Below, piece by piece: positions 47,460 through 58,135 of a DNA stretch of 64,000 bases; within the stretch, counting starts at the first letter, position 1; every line of letters begins with the position of its first letter. A model generated the notes under the pieces. The model saw nothing but the letters and a program-made list of their open reading frames with translations, searched no databases and was not told the DNA's origin. The position numbers were made by a program, and so were the translations under genes. The DNA is from Sipunculus nudus (taxonomy: Eukaryota > Annelida > Sipuncula > Golfingiida > Sipunculidae), in NCBI GenBank assembly GCA_026874595.1, contig CM049312.1, positions 75,244,429-75,308,428 on the forward strand, given 5' to 3'.

Positions 47460-47835
47460 GATGTATGAAACCCAAAACAAATGTAGGTGGCATATCAAAT
47501 GACTAAATCCAGCTTCAAGTAACTCGGCCAAAATTAACCTAATTGGAACCAATAAAACAAACTTGTGAGAATTGTTTCATGAACTTGGCTGGAGAAGAAG
47601 ATTTTTAAAGTTTTTTTTAGCTTTTTCCCTATAAAATCTGAGTAAATATAGATAGCATAAAAATAAGTAAAATCTGATAGAGCTTGTTAATGACTGATTT
47701 TTTGCATACAATTTGGTGATATTAGCTACTGCCGTTTTTTAGATAGTGTTGGTTGATGTATAGATATTGGATGACGGCCGACAGACACTGCCACACCATC
47801 TCATAAGCTCACAGGTTCACTGATTTACTGATGAA
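47460..47835 (+). repeat. Repeat R2, copy at 47.5 kb
   Basis: Shares AAATGTAGGTGGCATATCAA, GAGAAGAAGATTTTTAAAG, CCCTATAAAATCTGAGTAAA and the end CATCTCATAAGCTCACAGG with the copies at 1-215 and 15.6-17.2 kb. Confidence 0.72.
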
Positions 47836-48020
47836 AAACATTTTGAACACTTGCCATGTAGGCCTGATTGATTGGAAAAGTAGAACTGTTTTTCTTCAAA
47901 TAACATTTTCACCAGAAATGCCTATTTTTCATATATATTTGATAATTTTAGAACTAATAGACTGGTTCCATTTCCATATTTGAACATTCTGACTGCAATA
48001 TTTCAACTACCTGAACTATA

Positions 48021-48702
48021 CTGTAGTTGGCTTTATATTTAAGGGGCTCAATTTTCACGCTCAAGCAATTTTTCATAGGTTCAGGGGGTTCCATTTTAGC
48101 GATGGGGCATATACTAATATTTTAATTAACACCAAAATAGGTATGAATTCTCTATTACACAAAGTTATGTTTTGTTTGAACAATGACCGTCACTGCCGGA
48201 ATCTGGCGATGCCTCTTCAGAGGGGCGTTGGTTTCACAGCTTGGCCATTACATATCAACATAAATAGGGCCCTCCACTCTACCTTGATCATATCATGTTC
48301 TGATTACTTAATAGAAACATTGTTCCATGGAAATAACAATTTGTTTATGGAAGGGACCGTATCCCTGCAGCGGCCGCGCACTGAAGGTCTGCTTGATCCC
48401 CGCAAGTGTGAATGTGAAGAAAGAGCAGAATTACTCTAAGCGGTAATAAATAATATCAGACATGCAGAACCGCAGTTGAGAACCAAGCATTTTTTTATAT
48501 AAAATTAGATTGTGGACACGTTGCACGCTGCAATCAACATGATCGTCATTGGGATTATATTCATTTCCCACTAATGCCAATTATTGCCACCTGGTGGCAA
48601 CTACAGAGATGATTTTCCCATGACAGCAAGGCTTCATATCTGCGTGGTTTCAATTTCCCTTTTCCCCTACTGCAAATATCGCAAATAACAAGCAAACCAC
48701 AG
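48021..48702. mobile_element. MITE family A, copy 3 (682 bp, TA target)
   Basis: The left end is CTGTAGTTGGCTTTATATTT. The right end inverted is CTGTGGTTTGCTTGTTATTT, then GCGATATTTGC. TA flanks both sides (48019-48020 and 48703-48704). CpG motifs in the arms are partly decayed relative to copy 1. The interior contains a 98-codon open frame with no recognisable domain, judged fortuitous. Confidence 0.78.
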
Positions 48703-48704
48703 TA

Positions 48705-50503
48705 GTTGCTTCATTATCCCTGCCACAAAAGACACCAAAATAGTTATGAATGCACCCTTTACCCTTATAAATCAAGATCCACATCAAATTTCATGAAGGC
48801 TTCCCTGACCCTGTCCTTCCATATAGTTATATGGAAACAAGTTTTTTTTACAGCACTGGTAACAGACAAACAAATGCACAGACCCTAATGAAAACATAAC
48901 ATCACTGGCATTAATACATACCATGGGTTCTGTCTATATCTTAGATAGATTACTTTTCAGGAAAATCATATAGTCATGACTGGCTAGAACTCAGTAGTGT
49001 TATAACTACTGGTAAGCAAGGGGCTGGTACAGACAGCAGTCAGGCTGAAGTCAGGCTTTGTCCACTTCATTATTACATGCCCTGCTGACCAGTGAATTAA
49101 CTGCTTCCATTATGGGATTTAGCACCACCACTAGCTGTGCAATGTCCTATTATGGTGATGGATAGCAAATCGCTTGGGGGACCAAACTGAGCACAATGAC
49201 AAGATGTAACTTGTCAACCGTGATTAGGACAGTGACAAGGGTGACACAGTATACAGTCCACAGAGCAATTAAAATGACTGAAAGGTTTCCTCTAATAAAT
49301 GACTGAGAACAACAGTTGAAACACTAAAATATTTACATATAGTGATTTCTGATCATTGCTTTAATGTAGGACATTTCACAGGGTCAGTGGTATAGCATCT
49401 GACACCAGATTGTGCAGCTGGAGCCTTTTTTGTGTTTATCAGAATCACCATTTAGTAACATGGGTTTACCTCATGAATGACACAAACCCTGACCCTGATA
49501 CCTATGAATGGGGTAGCTATACAATGAGAACAAAGAAAGACCTTGAGTCACAACGGTATATATCCTTTGATTTTAAAATTAATTATGGTCATCTAGATGA
49601 CCTCCAAATTTAAATGGATTGTTCCTAGGGTGTTACCCTAATTCTCCACATAATTTTATCAAAATCTGTTCATAACTTTTTCCTTTAAGTTGCATAATGA
49701 CAAACCAACCATGGGGAAAAACATATAAAATACTTTGTGTACTGTTAGGTAAATTTAGCCGAAATCACTGCTGCATGTATTGAAATATTGGTTAGTTTAA
49801 CAAATGATGGACATATTCAGTCATCTATACTGCAAAAGTGGACCAGGCAATGTCCTGTGTTTAAAGTTTTTGAAGAATTTTAATGTCCAGGCATACACTG
49901 GAAAGTGGCAGCACTTTCATCACCATCTCAGAAACCTACATTTTACAGAGGGTGCATGAAGAAGAGTAATAATACTGCCACCAAGCCCATCATTCAAATA
50001 TTAAAAAGAAAGATAATTTAGCAACCTAATATCTGAAAATAAAGCAATAAAATAAAAAGCAATAAATCAAACTAACTATATAACTGTATATGAATTAATG
50101 TAATTTATATAAATGTTTATAAATATTATATGTATACTGTTTTAAGATGTTAATTAAGACCAATCAGGTAGAAGCTTGAGAGCAGCAGTATGCAAAAAAC
50201 CAGTCTCATGTTCACTTTAAATGATCCTCTGATGAGGTTACTTGTGTATGTTTCTCTAAAGCCACTAAATTATTTATAATAATATCTAAATAAATATGTT
50301 TTAATTATTGCTAAGAATTGGATTTTCTCACAAATATTTTATTTTCTGTATCATGCTGACAAAATTCCAGCAAATAGCTATATATTTATTTCTAAAGGGT
50401 GTTTATATCTTCTCCATGTATTCTGGACAATATAACATTGCGCAACTAAAAAAAATTGAAGAAAAATATTGTTTCAGGGAAGGATTTATAAATACACTGT
50501 AAT
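48705..50503. other. Unassigned interval with weak repeat fragments
   Basis: GGTCAGTGGTATAGCATCTG near 49382 is weakly tRNA-like (possible SINE head). Text at 49555-49740 (TTTTGATT..TAGATGACCTCC..CCATGGGG) reads like an old dispersed repeat. No gene is supported. Confidence 0.4.
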
Positions 50504-50854
50504 TCAATATAACTCAAGAGAGGCTAGAAACAAGATATATGTTACAATTCTGACTTTTCTTCCTTGGTCACGCTCCCCACTCCATTTTACAAAGTAGCTG
50601 TCTATCTGCAGCAGTAACGTTTTATCCTCGTGAAAGTTTAATGTGGAGAAGTCCGGGGTTAATTGATCAGCAAACAAACGTATCCACAACCACTGACTGT
50701 GAGGATTAACAACAACAGACGGGGAGTTTGTGTGAAATACCACTCCTGGCTCAATTTTACAAATTTCCTGTTTGTATTCACACGATTTGTATGTGCTGGA
50801 CATGCAAGGTGCTCGTTCAGCTTGATGAAGCCTTTTACGACCATCGCAAACAAG
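50504..50854 (-). CDS. Candidate exon or short ORF, unknown protein
   Basis: Open on the minus strand for 116 codons ending in TGA. GC is above background. The peptide includes CEYKQEICKIEPGVVFHTNS, then PSVVVNPHSQWLWIRLFADQ and LLLQIDSYFVKWSGERDQGR: evenly mixed, with Trp, Cys and Pro, unlike chance translations of AT-rich DNA. I do not recognise it. Donor possibilities near 50552 (AAA|GTCAGA) and acceptors near 50788-50840 are weak, so exon edges are uncertain. Two other frames are also open across part of it, which lowers confidence. Confidence 0.38.
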   Translation of the reverse strand, partial: LVCDGRKRLHQAERAPCMSSTYKSCEYKQEICKIEPGVVFHTNSPSVVVNPHSQWLWIRLFADQLTPDFSTLNFHEDKTLLLQIDSYFVKWSGERDQGRKVRIVTYILFLASLELY

Positions 50855-50887
50855 TCAGCTGGACCGATAAAATGCCGCAATACTCAC

Positions 50888-50920
50888 CCTTAACTATACC
50901 GTGAGACTTCACAGGATGGG
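50888..50920 (-). CDS. Candidate 33-base micro-exon
   Basis: A pyrimidine-rich acceptor (TTTCCTGCTTTTTTTAACGACCAG region) is followed by 33 bases and a strong GTGAGT donor. Only one frame is open, phase 1 in and out (HPVKSHGIVKG-like). Its position between two minus-strand candidate blocks is suggestive, but it is too short to stand alone. Confidence 0.25.
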
Positions 50921-51015
50921 CTGGTCGTTAAAAAAAGCAGGAAATGCCCAGTCGAAACAAAATTAGTTATCAGTCAACATGTCATAAGGTAAAAGGTGAA
51001 TAAACTGAACTGTTA

Positions 51016-51257
51016 TCAGCCTGCAGGTGAACCAACACTTTGTGAGTGGTCCGGGAAAATGATCACAGCAGAACCATTATGGTATTCATCGCAATTCTGT
51101 CCATCTCCTAAACCGTGGCCTTTCCAACATAGTGTTTGACCCAAGCTTGCTTGAGTGCAATCCCGCTGCCACGTATTTTGTGAAAAGGTTGTGGCATATA
51201 TCCAGGAGGAGCAGGAAATCTTAAACTGCCAGGGAGTATTTATGCTCCAGGGTGTCA
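51016..51257 (-). CDS. Candidate exon, Trp/Cys-rich, unknown protein
   Basis: After a TAG acceptor-like site at 51259-51258 the minus strand is open for about 80 codons. The peptide includes TPWQFKISCSSWIYATTFSQ, then NTWQRDCTQASLGQTLCWKG and NCDEYHNGSAVIIFPDH. Four Cys and four Trp suggest a secreted or extracellular module (inference from composition). No clear GT donor precedes the in-frame stop, so the 3' edge is unresolved. It may form one gene with 50888-50920 and 50504-50854. Confidence 0.35.
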
Positions 51258-51258
51258 C

Positions 51259-52431
51259 TAAGCTCTATATTTCACAGACTTTTAAGATTATGTAATTAGG
51301 ACCTTGGCCTATAGAGGGCACTCTCTGAATGAAGATACCCATATGGTAATAAATGAATAACTTCCTTTAAGCCAGCCATTTGCCTCCCTTTTCTATAGAA
51401 CTGGTGTGATTTTTGGTTTAATTTGCATACATATTAATGATCCCCAGGATAAATTGTTGGAAAGAATTCCTACAGCTCCTCTGTGATGGATGTGTGAGCT
51501 TGTTTATCAACAAGTTCTTGGTAAACATAGCAATGTTGACAAACAGAAAAACCATGTAACCTATAAAAGGTGGTTGGTTGCCTAATATATGGAAGTAAAA
51601 TGGTCATTACCGGTAGTTGCAAAATGCCCTTTCAAAACTTTAGTTCTTCTGACTTGCCACCAGACATCCTTGTTGAAGGTGTTTGGATTATCTTTGTAAG
51701 CCCCCCACATGTTATAGACAAGTGGATATAAACAAAACAATCAACCTGTGTGCAGTAGGATTGGCATTTTCTGGCTTATTTTTATAAAAGGTTGCAGGGA
51801 TTTATATTGAGTTAATGAATGACAGATTTCAGAATAATGCCGGGGCCCCTTTAAGTCTTTTATTTGGGTCCTTTTTTATACATGGATGGCAAATTCAATA
51901 TCAAAAACAGGTCTTAGAACCAAGGAGGCCACATCAAATTTTTACCATATTCAACAGCTTGGTTTTAAAAAATAAACTTTTTTTAAAAAACTTAAAAAAA
52001 TAATAGTCAATGACAACCTTAATATCTTGTAATAGAGAGGAACTTCTCAACACCTGAGCACCTCTGTAATAATCAAGAGGCTTTCATTATTAGTTAAAGG
52101 TAAAACCATTACTAGTGTCCATATTTGAAGGGCTGTCACTGTAAAACAAATATACTGGTAATGATTTGGAAAATTATAACTCATCCTTTTTGTTATAGTT
52201 TCTATTTAATTATTAGCTCATATTTTTAATAAGAGATTTTAATCAGGTTTAACTGTGGCATATGAATATGAAAAATGTTTCCACATAAATATGAAATATG
52301 TTTGGTTGATTTAAAATTAATTTCATCAATAATAAGATAACTAACAATGTAAGATGCTTTAATTGTTAATGAAATTTTGTGTTGGATATTAAAAATAATT
52401 GTTCAATTATAATTTTAAATATAGGTATACA
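51259..52431. other. Unassigned interval with a SINE fragment
   Basis: TAGGACCTTGGCCTATAGAG near 51297-51355 matches the 3' half of the SINE family at 45.3 kb. The rest is AT-rich with nothing recognised. Confidence 0.45.
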
Positions 52432-52880
52432 CAGCTGAACTGCCATATTATGGAAAATTACTGAACCTTTGAATTTTCCATTATACAGAGGTGCCTGTAT
52501 TAGAAAGGTTATGGATCAATGAATCTACTAATCTTGGGTTCTGTAATAGAGACATATCTTTAATAGAGAGGAGTCCATGATAATGGTATCCATAATATTG
52601 AGGTGTACATATAGGGAAAAACATTATAGGGAGATGCCCATAATAGGATGTTCATAATAGGAATGTGTCCATAATAGGGAGGTGGTCATAATAGGAAGGT
52701 GTCTGTACCAGGAATGTGTCAATAATAATGGGCACCATAAAAGGGATCAAGGTAAGGGTTGTCTATAATAGGGAAGTGTTCACAGAGGTGACCATGATAT
52801 TGAGGTGCCTATAATAGAGAGATGTTCATAATAGGGATGTGTTTGTAATAGGAGGTGTCCATATAAGGGAGGTCTTACTG
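52432..52880. repeat. Degenerate minisatellite, about 17-20-bp unit
   Basis: Repeated words of the form ATAATAGGGAGGTGTCC, with many variants (ATAATAGGAATGTGTCC, ATAATAGGGATGTGTTT), run nearly end to end for about 450 bp. Units vary in length, so it is an old or imperfectly homogenised array. The unit is purine-rich on the plus strand. Confidence 0.85.
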
Positions 52881-52999
52881 TACTTGATTTGTGTCTGGTC
52901 CATATTACAAACAATAAGGAAGCAGTCAGTGACCCTTGGGTTATTGGTTTCTTTTTTTTAGAGAAAAAGGAATCATAAGACTCATATAACTAGATATTT

Positions 53000-54292
53000 C
53001 TTGGCACTGCAGGTGCCATAGTATCCCCAGACAATTAACCCCCCCCCCCTTTAAGAATAGGCCCCCCATCTTCAGCAACAATTATTATCAGACCACACTC
53101 ATAAAAAAGGTCACTCTCATAGAAAAGGTCATGACCCCAATTTCAATATACATCATCCCCTAACCCATGTCTATGTATATGCATAATATGAAAGAAATCT
53201 GTCATTTAGTTTTTGACTTATAATGCTCACAGTACTGTTAAGTGGCAATGATGGGGTATTAAACGGCACTAAAACAAGTAAAAGAATAACAGGTGGTGCT
53301 AACAGTTTTCGGTACATGACAACACTATCCAAGATCTTCAGTCAAGTTGATTTTTGGACCAATCAATGCATCCCTTATTGAGATATTAATGATTTTGTGT
53401 GATTTTCACCATATATGGCAATATTCAAGGTCAAGGCCACTCTCACAGGAAAGGTCATGACCCCAATTTAAATAAACATCATCCCATAACCCATATCTAT
53501 GTACATGCATAATATGAAAGAAATCTGTCCATTAGTTTTTGACTTATAATGCTCCCAAAACTGTCAAGTGGCAATGATGGGGTATTAAACGGCACGAAAA
53601 CAAGTAAAAGAATAACATGTGGTGCCACCTGTTTCTGGTACATGACATTACTATCCAAGATCTTCGGTCAAGTTGATTTTTGGACCAAACAATGCATCCC
53701 TTATTGAAATATTAATAATTTTGTGTGATTTTCACCATACATGGCAATATTCAAGGTCAAGGCCACTCTCACAGGAAAGGTCATGACCCCAATTTAAATA
53801 AACATCAATCCATAACCCATATCTATGTACATGCATAATATGAAAGAAATCTGTCCATTAGTTTTTGACTTATAATGCTCCCAGTACTGTCAAGTAGCAA
53901 TTTTGGGGGTATTAAACGGCACGAAAACAAGTAAAGAATAATAGGTGGCGCCACCGGTTTCTGGGACATGACAACCCTATCCATGATCTTCCATCAACTT
54001 GATTTTGGGATCAATCCATGCAAAATTTCTTGAGATATTTAAGAATTTGTGTGATTTTCCCAAAAATTGGACCTATTCAAGGTCAAGGACACTCTCCTAG
54101 TCAAGGTCATGACCACATTTTAAATAGGCATCGTCCTCTCACCCATATCTATACATATACTAAGTTTGGTATAGATCCGTGAAATATTTTTTGAGTTATC
54201 GCGCCAACAAGATTTATATGCGGCGGGGGCAGCAGGACCTGTATGAAAACATAGTATCCCCCGACTTGTCCGGGGATACAATTATCTCTCTA
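53000..54292 (+). repeat. Tandem array R6 (about 327-bp units) with terminal hairpin
   Basis: AAAGGTCATGACCCCAATTT recurs at 53123, 53450 and 53776, and a diverged form near 54103: spacings of 326-327 bp. Each unit includes AGGTCAAGG(C/A)CA-like text, AATGATGGGGTATTAAACGG and a GGTGGYGCYA block; a perfect GGTGGCGCCACC is at 53944-53955. The array ends GGCGGGGGCAGCAGG..AACATA and the hairpin at 54254-54279, the same end plan as the inverted R4 array. CATAGTATCCCC near 53007 marks the other side. Confidence 0.85.
54254..54279 (+). repeat. GTATCC/GGATAC terminal hairpin, copy 2
   Basis: GTATCCCC pairs with GGGGATAC, and GAC-TT-GTC forms the tip of the stem. The stem bases differ from copies 1 and 3 (CCCC/GGGG versus CCGC/GCGG) yet stay complementary, so pairing is preserved through compensatory differences. 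Confidence 0.88.
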
Positions 54293-54646
54293 TGAATGGT
54301 TCTTCAAAGGCTAGTGTTAAAATAAAAGAAAATTTCCAGGTGGCTAGATTAATGAGATTGCATGACAAAGTTTACACAGCATAAAACAGATACTGACAGA
54401 GCAGCATCAGTAGCAGGCGAGCAGAGCACCTGCCTGGCTCAGCTCACAAAGCCACTGGCTGGCAGGCTGTATTTCAATGTAATAAATATATGTCTATTTT
54501 TATCGCATATTTTCATATGTACAGGTGGGACTACAGTTTAACTGACTGAGCGAAGGCAGAATCCCTGCTGTGACACAGCAATTGTATTGTAACTGAAATT
54601 CTCATTTTTCATCACAAAAAAAACTTTTTTTTCTTTCTCATTGCAG
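54293..54646 (+). other. Intron end upstream of terminal exon
   Basis: Contains CAGCATCAGTAGCAGGCGAG..GCTGGCAGG near 54403-54470, GC-richer but without a donor in an open frame. It finishes in the long pyrimidine tract of the acceptor at 54646. Confidence 0.5.
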
Positions 54647-54903
54647 ATGGAGTTCTCTACACTGGGAAATCTCCACAGATAATTATCCATGTTAGAGGAA
54701 CACTTGACTTTTACCATCCCGCCTGTGATTTATTGCATGAATGCCAGCGACTGAAACTTGTTCTGGGTGACAGTAATCTACTGGCTGTGTCACAAGAAAA
54801 CCCTCATCTATCAAGATTAATGAAGAAATTATTCAGAAAACCTGGACAATTTCATGGTCAATCAAACCTGCCACTGAGCTCTGCACCTCAAAACAGTCAC
54901 TAG
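54647..54903 (+). CDS. Probable terminal coding exon, unrecognised conserved-looking protein
   Basis: Preceded by a strong acceptor (CTTTTTTTTCTTTCTCATTGCAG). It opens with two bases of a split codon, then 84 codons to TAG; the other two frames close quickly. The peptide begins GVLYTGKSPQIIIHVRGTLD, then FYHPACDLLHECQRLKLVLG and SRLMKKLFRKPG, and ends in a Ser/Pro/Gln-rich tail. The first 60 residues look like a folded beta/alpha segment and the tail looks disordered (inference). Codon composition is richer in GC than the flanks. It is the best unassigned exon in the window; the family is unknown to me and upstream exons were not found. Downstream sequence to about 55.8 kb is presumably 3' UTR or intergenic. 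Confidence 0.6.
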
Positions 54904-55859
54904 CTTTTTTGAAGCACACCTGTCAAACAACTTAGTAACTTCTCATTGAACACTTCAAACAGACAAGCTTGCAGTGTTTCCTTTGGCTTTCAAGTCTAAT
55001 TATCTTAATTATCACAGATCTTCTGGCATTCACATTATCTATGCTGGAACTCAGGCAACAGAAATTTCTCGAAAAAAACAGAAGAAAAATCTAAAAATGT
55101 CCTTAAGACACACTAGGATATCTGTTGAGGGCTTATTGATTCTGAGACATGATTAACCCCTTTTTTTGGAGTAATATGATTTCTACACAAGTCTGACTCC
55201 TGTGAAGCTTGTGTTTTTCATTTTGTTACTTTAAAACAATATTGGCCTGACATCACTCTTAAAATTAGCTCCGGCTGAACTATTCAAGGAAAATTTGCAG
55301 GAAGAAGTTGCTGTAAGCAGGAAGTACAGAAGGATTTAAGTGGTGTGTGCTTCCGATCAGTTCCAAGCACAAGACAATCTTCAGTGAACTCTTGGGAATT
55401 TCACACGTTTAATACTTGACACTGATGGGGCCTACCTCTTAAGCTCACTGCGTCTGATCCATTGTCGGAAAGCATCTGCTCTACTAAGCTGACAATCTGA
55501 CCTGAGATAACAGTTTACCCTAGGAGAATTCTTGTGAAAAAGGCACATCATAAAAAACACATGAGGAGATCATTTAACGACAGTTTTGGTGACATCACTC
55601 TCCCTGAAAGCAAACACCACTGAACCTTCCTGTCTGTGTAGTGATCCCCAGGGAAATTCCATGTTACAAAAACCAGGTGCAAAAAAATAACCTGAGGATA
55701 CTCTAAATATTACCACACATATTCTATAAAGAATCCAATATATTGTGTTCAACATTTTTAAATCAACATATGAAAAGCCATCTATAAATCACATCAATGA
55801 CTGCAGAGCTTGAAGAACATTAAGGTCTTGGCTCAAAAACCAATGAATGACAACTACTC
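54904..55859. other. 3' flank of the terminal exon
   Basis: No further exon or repeat was identified. No clear AATAAA signal is evident directly after the stop, so the transcript end is not placed. Confidence 0.45.
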
Positions 55860-56140
55860 TATGGTAGAGGTAATCTGGCAAAGGTCATCTGAAAGGTCAA
55901 GGTCATACAATGGGTACTGTAGCAGATGCAGCAGTTTTAATACAGGTATGTTATTATTGTTAATTATATATTATCAATATTTATGGATATCTTTGGACAT
56001 TTCATTAAACACTACACTCTGTATCCTTACAAAATACAGACACCTCTCTAGGAGTTCTCCGGACACCTATGCGGCGGCAGCGGCGGCAGTGGGCTGGAAA
56101 CATAGTATCCGCAAAACTCTGTTTTGGCGGATACAATTAT
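55860..56140 (+). repeat. Hairpin-ended repeat remnant
   Basis: AAAGGTCAAGGTCATACAAT near 55892 (perfect TCAAGGTCA at 55897-55905), a GGCGGCAGCGGCGGCAGTGG tract near 56070 and AACATA lead into the hairpin at 56105-56134. It has the same 3' end plan as the R4 and R6 arrays, with the tandem core apparently lost. Confidence 0.7.
56105..56134 (+). repeat. GTATCC/GGATAC terminal hairpin, copy 3
   Basis: The stem GTATCCGC-AAAAC / GTTTT-GGCGGATAC has one bulged G and loop TCT, followed by AATTAT. It is nearly identical to copy 1. Confidence 0.88.
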
Positions 56141-56839
56141 ATATACACAGACACACAAGAATTAAGCAAATGGTACAAAACACTTCTATTCATCTCAATA
56201 CTTATTTATACAAATCAGGTTAAAGTCATTTTTTTATAAAACAACGTAGGAGATAGTAACTCCTCCAAAAATTCTTGGGTAAAAGCATAAATAAAACAAA
56301 AATCATGCTGCACCAAATAATATTAATGATTTTTTAAAATTAAATATGATGGCATTAGTGTCAGGTGGAGGCAAGATTATGACAGGAGAGTCAATAACAA
56401 TATTCATAAAGACTTAATGTTTTCCTGATCAATATAGTCCTGTCTATCAAAGTCATAAAGTCACTGCTAGAATGGTATGGTGATTGTAAATTAATATATA
56501 CCTGTCTATCATACAGTCACTGCTACAATGGTATGGTGATGGTAAATTAAAAAGTTTTATGGTTTTCATTTTGACAAATATTAAACCAATGTATATGTGA
56601 TGAACATATCTTGACAAGGCCTGTTCAGTTAATCTGATGTATTTTGAACTAGAATAGGCAGGTATTGTAGATGCCTAGGCATCTGCAGACCTTGCATGGT
56701 AAGATGCTCTTTCAACAGCTCCATTCTCTGACCCACATCTATTAAAACTGAGTTTAATTTAAAAATGGTCAGACCTCTTTTTATAGTTACTCAACTCTTA
56801 CTGATTTTATTTAAATTTTAAACTGTGTTAAAAAAGAGC
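56141..56839. other. Unassigned interval with a local duplication
   Basis: Near 56440-56545 the text CCTGTCTATCA..AGTCACTGCTA(G/C)AATGGTATGGTGAT occurs twice about 70 bp apart. Otherwise nothing was recognised. Confidence 0.5.
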
Positions 56840-57290
56840 GAAATATGCAGGTGGTATTGCACTTTTTGTTAAATGGATTAAGCTATGCAAGATCCATGGG
56901 CACATCAAATTTCAAAACAACCAAACAAGTCAAAGTACAGCCTGAGAAAGCTGATCCAACCATTAAGTTTTATGTTTATAAAATTGTAGATCATGCAGAA
57001 TCAATGCATTAGAGTTAGTTGTCCAAAATGAATTTGCATACCAAATTTCAGAACAATCCATGGAGCCTCCTGAAAAACCAGATCTTATCAAAATTTCTAC
57101 TATGGATGGCATAATGTAAAGTAAAGGTTATTCTCCCAGTCAAGGACATGTGTCCAATTTGAACAGTTTTTCTCCATTACCCATAACTGTGAACACACAC
57201 AATTTAAAAGAAATCTGTCATGGGCTCTTTTTTATCTCCCAGTATGGTCCAAATAGTTTCCAAGTTCCCACAAAACCTAAGTCCTGCAGC
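56840..57290 (+). repeat. Diverged single unit related to R6
   Basis: GCAGGTGGTATTGCACTTTT stands where other families carry GGTGGCGCCACC. GCAAGATCCATGGGCACATC, CCAATTTGAACAGTTTTTCT and AAAAGAAATCTGTCATGGGC follow the R6 order. No terminal hairpin. Confidence 0.5.
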
Positions 57291-58135
57291 TCTTAGCCAT
57301 ATTAATCCTCGATTGGATACGCAATACTTCAATGAATTCATCAGGGCATGTTGTAATATACTGATATACCCAAGTGATCATTAGGTTTGAAACAAATCAA
57401 CAGGTAAGCCTGTAATGACAGGTCTGCATAGGTAATAGTCCTGTCATAATCAGTGAACAGTTTGATGTGGTGTGGTACCAGTGCCACATTCACAAATGAG
57501 AAAATCCAATGTGGTGTGTATTTTCAATATATTCACAAAAACATCAACTATGGTTGCTACCAACAAATCTAAACATGAAAGCTTCGTTGGTCCTAAAAGA
57601 AAGCAAAACCTGCAGTTGTCAAGGATACTGCCTCCCGGTGACAACAAAGCAAACTAACCGTGAATGTTACGTGACGGAAACCTGCTATCATGCAACCACT
57701 AACAGACTTTTGTATAGTCTCTGATTACTGTGTTCCTTAATCATTTATGGACCTGAAAACTGTAAGAGGAAATCTACCTTTTAGATTAATCAATGCAACA
57801 TAATGCACAGTATTTTCTGAGAGTAGGTTTCAATGACAACAAATGAAAAATAACCTGAACACAAGGTTAATGGATTTGCAAAATAAACTACATCTTTGCC
57901 CAAGCGGCAAATGGATAACATTTTCTGAGTCACTTAAAGAGAGATGGAATTTTTTCAGGTCATTTTGGTCACTTTCAAATTCCATTAAATTTGAGTCTGT
58001 GGTATTTGCATTAACTCCAATAATTTTGACACTGAGGATTAAATCAATAACTTTTTTGACAGGTATTGTAAATTTGAAAATAACAATGTTTGAGCACATC
58101 ACCTATAGGTGCCACTGATGTATGACTGAACACAA
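57291..58135. other. Unassigned interval
   Basis: Several overlapping short open frames on both strands (57450-57724, 57830-58118) cancel one another as evidence. No splice-bounded exon was found. Confidence 0.45.

Noticed and set aside
48143-48439. 98-codon open frame
   Set aside because: It lies wholly inside MITE A copy 3; interiors of the family are not shared and no transposase motif is visible.
55810-56223. Longest open frame in the window (137 codons, plus strand)
   Set aside because: It runs through the GGCGGCAGC tract (an Ala run) and straight across the GTATCC/GGATAC terminal hairpin of a repeat, has no splice support and shows no domain.
57450-57724. Three overlapping open frames on both strands
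   Set aside because: Mutually exclusive frames over a short low-stop region, with no splice signals favouring one.
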